NCBI GenBank assembly: GCA_023105745.1 | Contig: JALGQZ010000009.1 | Span: 48,451,967 to 48,515,966 of the forward strand | DNA from: Austropuccinia psidii | Lineage: Eukaryota > Basidiomycota > Pucciniomycetes > Pucciniales > Sphaerophragmiaceae | DNA: 64,000 nt | Direction of reading: 5' to 3' | Part shown: positions 56,185-64,000 of the stretch, piece after piece | Numbering within the stretch: the first letter of the stretch is position 1 | Layout: each line of letters opens with the position of its first letter | Made by a program: the position numbers and the translations under genes | The notes under the pieces: model-generated | What the model was told of the DNA's origin: nothing | What the model saw: only the letters and a program-made list of their open reading frames with translations | The model's database searches: none

Positions 56185-57882
56185 CTAAAATTTAGATGTG
56201 AGCTTTGGGTCCCTATAACTAATGATTATCTTAGGGACTCCACACGTGGATATGATGTTATTCCAGGATAGCAGAGCAGTATCCATGGCTGTGTCCTCTT
56301 TATGGCATGGTAGACACCACATACTCTTTCTGAACCTATCAACTATGATTAGGCATGCATTGTAGTTTTCTTTGCCCCCTGGGACAAGTCCTGTGACCCA
56401 GTCCATATTGATGGTTTCCCATAGGTGTTTGGGTTCCTCAGTATGCTGAAGTAACCCATACTTCTTCCCATGTTTTGTATTTGCCTTTTGGCATCTTTCA
56501 CAAGTGCTGATGTATTCACTCAACTCTTGTTCCCACTTGGGCCACCAAGCTGTTCTTGCTACCCTCTCTCTGGTCGTGTCTTCACTCATGTGTCCCATAT
56601 AGAGGCAGTCATGACATTCCTGTAGAATCAGAGAGATGTGGTCTCTGTCTACCACTGTGAGTGCACTTGTGTGCTTCACTCTGTGGTAAAGCAGACCATC
56701 CAAAAGGAAGAACTTGTTATCCTTGTAGGCCCTCAACCAGGGTTCCTCCAGCTGGTATTCCAGTTCTGGACTACTGTACCTGTGTTGAAGGAGTTGTAGT
56801 AATATGCAACACTGTTTGTGTTTGGAATAAGACTTCAGTACTGCACTGGAAAATTCATTGTGCAGTTCTGAGGAACTTATTCCCAGTATGGGAGTTTCTG
56901 TTCCTTCTGAATCAGTGTTCCCACTGTCAAGGGTACCACCCCCTGGTGCCCATTCAGAGAATCTGAAGTTCCTCATCCTATCTATTTCCATGAAATGGAT
57001 AGGGATATTGGCTGCAACTTCAGGGTCATAAGCTGGATTTCTCTTGAAATTATTCAGTGGCCATCTGCTAAGGTCATCTGCATTGGTATGAATTTTACCT
57101 TCTTTGTATTTGATAATAATACTCCCTCTATACTCTTGCATGGCTATTTGCCATCTCAGCATGTGCCTATTTGTAGTCTTCATGTTCAGTAAAGACTTCA
57201 AGGCTGTGCAGTCTGTGTAGACTTTAAAGACTGCACCCTCCAGATAATAATGGAGTTTTTCCAGAGCCCAGACTAAGCATAGACATTCAGTCTGGGTGGC
57301 CACATACCTGGTTTCTGAATCTTTCAGTTTTCTAGAGATGTAACATATTACTCCCTCTCTTGGTTCACCATCCACAATTTGTCTTTGGTGAAGGGCTGCT
57401 CCTAAGCCTTGGCTACATGCTGCATCTATATATAACTTGAATGGTAGTTCAAAGTCAGGTAACATGAGCACAGGTGAATTTTTGAGTTCATGTTTGATCC
57501 TCTCATATGAATCCCTTCTTTCCTTGGCAATTTCAAAAACAACATCTTTTGAACATAACTTGTATAAACTACTAGTCATGTGGGCAAAATTCTTTATGTG
57601 GTTTCTGTAGTAGCTAGCAAACCCAAGGATGGATTGCATCTCTTTGATGCTCTTTGGTACCGGCTTTCGCAGTACTGCTGCTACTTTATTCTGGTCAATT
57701 GCCAGACTAAGACCTGAGAATTTATGTCTTAGAGCTAGTAGCTCTTGTTGGCCAAAATTACACTTTTTCAGTGACATCTTCAGATTGATGGGTGTACATT
57801 TACTTAGAACTCTGTCTATGTATTGTACATGGTATCCCCATATCTCTGAGTATATAATGATATCATCAATATATACCACCAT
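56185..57882 (-). pseudogene. RT end, RNase H and integrase core of element E
   Basis: 565 open codons. The first residues include the catalytic [12 protein letters not shown]. RNase H shows [19 protein letters not shown] and [19 protein letters not shown]. Integrase has HHCC residues ([17 protein letters not shown], then CERCQKAN) and the first Asp in NMDWVTGL, but the second catalytic Asp motif reads SYRDP instead of SDRDP, and a stop follows soon after. The upstream boundary is not a gene start: a TGA at 57885-57883 replaces a Trp codon in the same frame. Confidence 0.8.
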
Positions 57883-59043
57883 TCAGCCTTCCAATATTTC
57901 TTCTTGAAATATTGTGTCCATCATCCTTTGGAAGTGGGCTGGTGCATTTTTGATGCCAAGTGGCATCCTGGTATACTCATATATGCCCATATGGCATATT
58001 ATTCTGAGCAATTTCATGGAGTTTGGTTTACCTCCATTTTGGTGGAAGCCTTTCATACAATCCATTTTTGTTATGTATTTGGCTTTAGCCAGTTTATTTA
58101 TGGCATGAGGTATCCTGGGTATAGGGTACCTGTCTTCTTTTGTGTAGTTATGGAGAGCTCTGAAGTCTCCACACAGTCTAGACTTGCCATCATGCCAGGT
58201 GATTAGGACAGGAGTGGTGATTTCCACTATTTCATTATGTCCAATGTGCCTGATAACATCTATGTCCAGGAGTTCATTGATGTGTTTTTCAATTTCTTTC
58301 CTGGTCTCCAGGCTTTCTGGATAAGGATGTCTCCTAAGCATGGGTGGATAAGGTTGTTCCACATCCAGATATAGTTCTATATCATGGCCTTTGATCTTGC
58401 CTAATGGTTCTTCACCAATGTAAGATGCTGGTCTGTTCTTCCTCAGGATATTTAGTAAACTTAGTTTTTGTTTACTGGTGAGGGTAGTGCTAAGCTGTCC
58501 CTCCCTGAATTCATTCAGTAGCTCCTCCAGTGGGTCATGGGTAGAGATCTGGTATATATCAAGTGAAATTTTCTTCTCCTTGTTAGTACCAATTGTAATA
58601 TGCCTGTTTTTACTATTGTAGATATCTATGCCATACATCCTTTGGTAATCTGTTGCCAGCAAGAACCCCTGGATGTGGGCATCATCAAGCACTAAAAACT
58701 TTGGGTTGAGTCTGATATTACCTTTCCTATGGGGTATGATTATCTCTTTGATAATTGTCCCAATGGAAGTCATCTTCTGTGATTCATGTTTAAAGTTCTT
58801 TGCCTTGGTGGGCAAGAGCTGTTCTTCCCAATTTTGGAAGTGGTTGTCCAGATATTTTCTGGCCAGTATGGAGAAGTGTGCTTCACTGTCAATGATCAGT
58901 GGATGCTGAGCATTGGCAATACACACATTCACTTTTGTGGCTGTCCCATGTATATATGCTATCCCTTTGGTTGGTTTAACCAGGAATGTTTGTGCATCTT
59001 GTGTATGTTTGCACAAGTTTTTGTTGGCAGTACCCTGTGGCAT
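57883..59043 (-). pseudogene. Protease and RT fingers/palm of element E
   Basis: 386 codons in the same frame as the part downstream. The protease motif reads IIDSEAHFSILARKY, so the expected DSG is DSE, a loss of the active-site glycine. RT part: [54 protein letters not shown]. Upstream are two stops (near 59050 and 59095) that separate it from the zinc knuckle ORF. Confidence 0.8.
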
Positions 59044-59091
59044 GCCTGCTTACAACTGTGTGTCCTGAATTGTCAATGGGGTTTCCTCCCG

Positions 59092-59470
59092 TTATTCCAC
59101 TAGAAATTCTTCTCTTGGGTCTTGGTCATCATCAGATGGTTCTCTGATGGCATCACCCATGGAGTCTGATTCAGAATCTTCTGTTGGGGATTCCTCCTCT
59201 GGGACTTTCTCAATGGCATAGACTTTTTCCTTTGCCTTTGGACAGCTGTTGGCATAGTGGTCTGTTGAACCACAATTGTGGCAATTATTCTTTCTCTTTG
59301 CCACTTCTTCCACTCTTTCTCTGGGTTTGTCTTTAAACTCCACCCTGAGAGGTTGTTTATCTGTGAAACTACTGCTTCTATATTGGCTGAATTTCCCTAT
59401 ATTTGTTCTTTTTCTTATATCTTGTAAGTTATTAGCAATTTCATCTAGAGTGCAATTTTGGTTTCATCTG
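59092..59470 (-). pseudogene. Zinc knuckle of element E
   Basis: Open 59343-59092. Contains CHNCGSTDHYANSC (C-X2-C-X4-H-X4-C, intact) followed by an acidic stretch (EEESPTEDSESDSMGD). It lies in the RNA-binding part of Gag-Pol; a decayed linker connects it to 59464-60075. Confidence 0.75.
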
Positions 59471-60626
59471 CACTTTACTGCATGCTCTAGTTCTCCTGGC
59501 AGTTGTGTCAGAAGTTTGTGATTCCTTATTTGGATGTTCATCTGAGGATCAATGGCTTTAAGTCTTTTAGACTGTTTAAGACACCACTCATATGGATCCT
59601 TGTCCACAGAGTATTTGTCACTGTCAAGTGACATGGTCCTTTGCCATATCCAAGTTCCATTACTGTAATTTTGGATGATTTGACTCTTCCACCATGGCCA
59701 GTTTCTTCTGCCATGGATTTCTTTCATTTCTGTGTACCATATACTAGCATGACCTTCAAATGCTGTATTTAGTCTAGCAGTACTCCAGTAATATGGTATG
59801 CTTGGTACATCAATGAGGAGTACATCAATGTAATCTATGAGCTCCATATGATCATATTCTCCTGTTCCAGAGAATTTGTGCCAGCTTGAGGCCTCACAAA
59901 GCTGTTTCAAGGCTTCCTTCTCTGAATAAGGCATGCCATCTCCATCCTGGTATTGTGATGGAGATCTTTCCTTATTCATCAACATTGAATCTGGTTTGAT
60001 GTCGTCTGATTGATATGGATTATCCATAACTTGTCCTTGTGGTTTGGGCTTCAGGTTATGGTAGACTTTCAACAATTTTTTTCTGTCTTGATCCAGACAA
60101 TCCCTGTACCTTTTGCTGTCGTGTTGTTCTTAAAAGACTAGATTCAGTCTTTTGTTTGTTTCCTCAGAGACTTTTCTCAATTGAGAATGTCTTTCTTGAA
60201 GAGTTTTAACAATTTTATCCATGGAGGCTGTTAATTTTTTCATCCTCTCATGGCTTGCTTCAAGTTCTGCAAACTGCTTTTGAGTGTGCTCAGCATATTG
60301 GGACACTTGTGCCACAGTGCATCACTGTTTAAGTTACTCTCAGGTGTGATAAAATTATCTTCAATCTGAGTGGGGGTAATATTTCTATTAATGGGAGTAC
60401 TGATTCTAGAGTGGTTTACAACTACTTCTGGTTCTTTATTACTTCTTTTACCAAGTCCAACACTTTCTGGATCATGGGGTATGACTCTTTCCTCCTCTGG
60501 TTGAAGGAGGTTTTGTTATTGCCCTTGTTTCCTTGTCTTCTCTTGGAAACTTCCTGGAACTGTGAAGAATGGTGACTCTTGGCCACTGATCTACTGGTTT
60601 CTGAATGTTGTGAAGCCACTGGAGAG
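59464..60626 (-). pseudogene. Second (downstream) copy of the duplicated gag-pol segment, element E
   Basis: In minus sense: 60619-60422 (VASQHSETSRSVAK-like end of gag), 60315-60130 (coiled-coil SQYAEHTQKQFAELEASHER), 60075-59464 (LKVYHNLKPKPQGQVMDNPY to ELEHAVKCR). About 59621-60626 repeats 60627-61617 almost exactly, including the same stops, so it is the product of tandem duplication. It then continues into the zinc knuckle. Confidence 0.8.
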
Positions 60627-61617
60627 TTTCCAAATGAAAGGGTTTTCTGCCATATCCATGTATCATTTCTTTACTTTTGGATTATTTGGCTCCTCCACCA
60701 TGGCCAGTTTCTTCTACCATGGATTTCTTTCATTTGTGTGTACCAAATACTAGCATGTCCTTTGAAAGCTGTATTTAATCTGGCAGTAATCCAGTAATCT
60801 GGTATACTTGGTACATCAATGAATAGTACATCAATGTAATCTATGAGCTCCATATTATCATATTCTCCTGTTCCAGAGAATTTGTGCCAGCTTGAGGCCT
60901 CACAAAGCTGTTTCAAGGCTTCCTTCTCTGAATAAGGCATGCCATCTCCATCCTGGTATTGTGATGGAGATCTTTCCTTATTCATCAACATGGCATCTGG
61001 TTGATATGGATTATCCATAACTTGTCCTTGTGGTTTGGGCTTCAGGTTATGGTAGACTTTCAACAATTTGTTTATGTCTTGATCCAGACAATACCTGTAC
61101 CTTTTGCTGTGGTGTTGTTCTTAAAAGACTAGATTCAGTCTTTTGTTTGTTTCCTCAGAGACTTTTCTCAATTGAGAATGTCTTTCTTGAAGAGTTTTAA
61201 CAATTTTATCCATGGAGGCTGTTAATTTTTTCATCCTCTCATGGCTTGCTTCAAGTTCTGCAAACTGCTTTTGAGTGTGCTCAGCATATTGGGACACTTG
61301 TGCCACAGTGCATCACTGTTTAAGTTACTCTCAGGTGTGATAAAATTATCTTCAATCTGAGTGGGGGTAATATTTCTATTAATGGGAGTACTGATTCTAG
61401 AGTGGTTTACAACTACTTCTGTTTCTTTTGTACTTCTTTTACCAAGTCCAACAGTTTCTGGATCATGGGGTCTGACTCTTTCCTCCTCTGGTTGAAGGAG
61501 GTTTTGTTATTGCCCTTGTTTCCTTGTCTTCTCCTGGAAACTTCCTGGAACTGTGAAGATTGGTGACTCTTGGCCACTGATCTACTGGTTTCTGAATGTT
61601 GTGAAGCCACTGGAGAG
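60627..61617 (-). pseudogene. First (upstream) copy of the duplicated gag-pol segment, element E
   Basis: Same content as 59621-60626: gag end 61610-61413, coiled-coil piece 61306-61121, and 61066-60671 ending WPWWRSQIIQK. It is 15 bp shorter by an in-frame loss (YQPDAMLMNK versus YQSDDIKPDSMLMNK). The junction at 60626/60627 jumps from the Gag-Pol region back to the gag end. Confidence 0.8.
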
Positions 61618-62113
61618 CTGATTTGGCCTTCTCCTTGTGAGCCTGAAGGAATCTGAGTAGGCCCTGTCTTGATTAACTGTTATTCTATAGCTTGGATAGT
61701 GGCTTGATTCTCCCTTATCCTCTGTGCCCTTGCCTCCAGAAGTCTGAACTTCCTGGTAGGATTCCAACCTTTGGTGATTACCATAAGCTCCTCAAAGTCT
61801 ATCTCTTTGAGACAGATCTTCTGGCAACTTGCTCCAACTTCTTCCCAGTGAGATTCCAGGTTGAACCTCTTGTTGTCCATGCTCCATTGAAACAAATATT
61901 TGAGGAGTCAGTGTAGCTGAAGAACTTGATCCATATCCTTCCAGTCCTCTGGTTTGAGGTTCCTGTTGAATTGGAGTGTGAATGGCAAGGTTGATATTAT
62001 CTCCCTCATTGTTTTGCCATCCACCACTGTGTCCAAGGTGTCCTCTTCCAGGTCTTCTGGTTCTGGACAAGCCTTCTCTGTCCTCTGGCTGGTTCCTTTG
62101 GAAGCCAAGGTCT
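61618..62113 (-). pseudogene. Gag exon 2 of element E
   Basis: Begins after the predicted intron with ETLASKGTSQRTEKACPEPE and DTVVDGKTMREIISTLPFTL, then LFQWSMDNKRFNLESHWEEV and LMVITKGWNPTRKFRLLEAR. A frame change lies near 61900. It joins the duplicated segment at 61617. Orthologous to 19255-19851 (A) and 44344-44775 (D). Confidence 0.75.
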
Positions 62114-62181
62114 CTGAGGTATGCGGGGGACATATCAGTGTTTGCAAGCAGTCAAAAACTTTATGTTCTTAGGGTATTTAC
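62114..62181 (-). other. Gag intron of element E (68 bp, predicted)
   Basis: Minus sense: AAAG|GTAAATACCC ... CATACCTCAG|AGACC. Same phase and position as the 81-bp intron of D. Without splicing exon 1 runs into a stop at 62135. Confidence 0.6.
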
Positions 62182-62481
62182 CTTTGACTGTGCCTTTTAC
62201 CAATTTGCTATCTGCTGATTTTGGCAGTTTGCCTTTGGAGGTTACAACTGGGTTGATAATTTTAATCTTCCCTGTACAAGTGGTTAAGGTTGGTTTACCT
62301 TGTATTGAAGCAGAGTTTTGTGGTTTTCTACTCCTCTGAGTGGCTATTGGTGTCCACTTTTTGGCTGTAATGAGGCCTTCACTAAGTCTTTTTCCTTTGC
62401 CCTTGCTGCCTTCTGGTTCTGAGGGTGTCACTGGTGTGTTGGCCTGTGACTGGGTCTCAAGTGGTATGAAATTTTCTTCCA
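62182..62481 (-). CDS. Gag exon 1 of element E (basic N-terminal region)
   Basis: 100 open codons: EENFIPLETQSQANTPVTPS, KKWTPIATQRSRKPQNSASI, KIKIINPVVTSKGKLPKSAD. Basic, low complexity, orthologous to 43951-44262 in D. It begins right after the acceptor CAG and has no ATG of its own. Confidence 0.55.
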
Positions 62482-63035
62482 CTGAATCAAACAGGAAAAA
62501 GAGGGCTTATGTCAGTTAGACTTCTTAAAAGGCTGGTTTTGCATGTCTAAGAATGGCCTCTGCGCTTGTATATTATTACAATTTGCCCTTGTATTATGAC
62601 AGTGCAATTGAATCAACAATTCCACGTCAAAAATACAGCTTACTGATATGTGGTATACTGTTTGTATACCAATATCTTACAGAATACTTGTAATTAGCAA
62701 GTATAATATGTCAAAGATGGTGTTTTACAGGGCAATTGAGTTAACAATGTGCCAAAACACGCCTCAACTGTTGGTTTATCAGTATGAGCTGTCTTGATTA
62801 AATTAAAAATTAAGACTGTATTAGTGGCTTAAAAGTGTTTTTATATACAAAACACCCAAAAATACTGGTCTTGTGGTTATTAGCCACGTGACAGATACTC
62901 TTTAAGATATGAGTATTTCTCAAAAAATAAATAAAAATATATAAAAATATATAAAAATATATATATATTAGAGAGAATGACGCCTAAAAAGATAAAGAAA
63001 GCTTCAATAAAATGATAAAAAAGAGAACAACTTAC
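62482..63035 (-). other. Leader intron of element E (predicted)
   Basis: Minus sense: TTAAAG|GTAAGTTG donor at 63036/63035, branch-like CTAACTGAC and CCTCTTTTTCCTG run, acceptor GATTCAG at 62482. Here the last exon base is G, so splicing gives GTG rather than the ATG seen for A and D. Confidence 0.5.
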
Positions 63036-63066
63036 CTTTAATAAGTCCAAAAAGGTGTTAAAACAC

Positions 63067-63079
63067 GGCCAGGCCCCCA
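63067..63079 (-). other. Primer-binding site of element E
   Basis: Minus-strand TGGGGGCCTGGCC, three bases inside the 5' LTR edge; identical in A and D. Confidence 0.75.
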
Positions 63080-63082
63080 AAA

Positions 63083-64000
63083 TGTCAGGATGAGTCTATG
63101 TTGAAGTGGTAATAAAGTTATTTACAACTAAAACTATGACTGTGACACATGGAAAATAGTTTAATAATGCTTTTATAAGGGTTAGAGATGGATCAATTTA
63201 ATAATAAAAGGGCTTTACTATAAGGAATATAGTGGTGGTGAGTGCTGTTGAAAGCCCTGGGTGCAGCTTTACCTGTTGGGTTACAATAATAAAGACCACA
63301 ATACTTTAAATTAAGAGTATACCTGATTATTACCCAAGAGTAAAACTGTTTTTGACAGTTTACTACATAGGGTATTCAAGAGCAGGATGAGGAGACAATT
63401 CTGGCTGTGAAAAGCCTCCTTTTTATCCTGAAATGGGGTGGAAAAGGTGCTAGACCTTTCCATGTAGAGGAAGTGAAGTTTTTTCACCCTCCATGACTGG
63501 CTTGTGGTTTTCAAACAGCCTGTATGCTTTGTAGTGTTCTCAGATGTGGTTTTGAAACCACATCTGGGCAGTCTTCACCAATACAGGGTGAAAATTTTCA
63601 TCTGGGGACCTCACAGCTTGATTCTGACGTGTATGACGCGTAGAATGCTGTACAGAAACTGTATGGGACGCCAGTATTGACTGACGTATGAGGAATTGAA
63701 GTATTAAGATGCTTCTTTGTCTATTTGACACCTCATAATCAGAGTAAAATTGTATCCTGTCATAATACAGCTGTATTGGTCATATTGTGGGATTATAACC
63801 TTCAAATGGCCATAACTCTGTCAGTTTTTGAGATATCATGCTAAAAGTTGGTTTATTAGATATTCCTGTATGAGCGCTACATAATGATCCCCAATTTGGT
63901 ATGGTTATCATTAAATATGACAAAGCTATCCCACGTACAAGGTTTTTGTACATAGGCGTGGTTTGGGCAAAAAGCTGTATTGAGCTTGTTTGCCTCATAA
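63083..64000 (-). repeat. 5' LTR of element E, cut by the window edge
   Basis: Starts TGTCAGGATGAGTC on the plus strand and parallels 53867-54780. Contains the ACGT box GACGTGTATGACGCG near 63626 and TATGGGACGCC. The remaining ~500 bp lie outside. Confidence 0.85.

Larger units (their letters stand above)
53867..64000 (-). mobile_element. Element E: family-B Ty3/gypsy element, minus strand, right end outside window
   Basis: The left LTR (3' in sense) begins TGTCAGGCTGAGTC and a partial right LTR begins at 63083. Between them, in minus sense, lie primer site, leader intron, gag with a tandem duplication, zinc knuckle, protease, RT, RNase H, integrase and chromodomain-like tail. It carries active-site changes, stops and frameshifts, and is dead. 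It is closer to A than to D in protein and LTR. Confidence 0.9.

Noticed and set aside
1..64000. tRNA, rRNA or ordinary host genes
   Set aside because: I found no cloverleaf-like segment, conserved rRNA core or non-transposon protein that I could recognise, apart from the uncertain fragment at 5110-6070.

Overview
The window is a transposon graveyard from a large, AT-rich, CpG-poor fungal genome. I recognise no ordinary host gene, tRNA, rRNA or CRISPR array. Almost everything from base 1495 to the right edge belongs to LTR retrotransposons of the Ty3/gypsy type. Short T-rich introns, chromodomain-bearing Pol proteins and the style of the Gag-Pol proteins point to a rust fungus (Pucciniales). 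From memory, the two main protein families closely resemble repeat-encoded proteins of Austropuccinia psidii (myrtle rust). That species call is an inference and was not searched.

Layout, left to right. 1-1494: AT-rich flank. 1495-14727: element T (minus strand, 13.2 kb), with ~1.95-kb LTRs, a broken Gag, a zinc-knuckle/protease ORF and no reverse transcriptase, RNase H or integrase. Its 3' half is non-coding but carries a CpG-rich, intron-containing fragment of what looks like a host gene, antisense to the element. 14728-16837: flank. 16843-32778: element A (plus, family B LTRs, target duplication TTTAT), interrupted at 20919 by element C (plus, chromodomain gypsy, 20919-30443), whose 3' LTR end and the central part of A's pol are deleted. 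32784-33538: flank. 33539-37690: a collapsed minus-strand C-family relic, hit by a solo family-B LTR (34017-35454) and containing a scrap of a T-like LTR. 37690-right edge: a plus-strand C-family element (C') whose RNase H region was hit twice: by element D (41449-53732, target duplication CTTCC) and, 134 bp further along C', by element E (minus, 53867 to beyond 64000). D's own 3' LTR was hit by a 2,008-bp solo LTR of another family (S, 51695-53702, target duplication TTATA).

Element D is the best preserved. It has an open 1,678-codon pol ORF with intact protease, reverse transcriptase, RNase H, integrase and chromodomain-like motifs, but its zinc knuckle has lost its first cysteine and its gag has one frameshift. 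Comparing A, D and E, three independent family-B copies, reveals a shared expression plan: a long leader intron whose splicing would build the ATG in A and D, a second 68-81 bp intron inside gag, and a gag stop overlapped by the pol frame in -1.

What deserves a second look: the family-B expression plan (two introns plus a -1 overlap); element T as a gag-protease element without pol that carries an antisense, intron-retaining gene fragment; and the strong CpG depletion everywhere except that fragment and the LTR promoter boxes.
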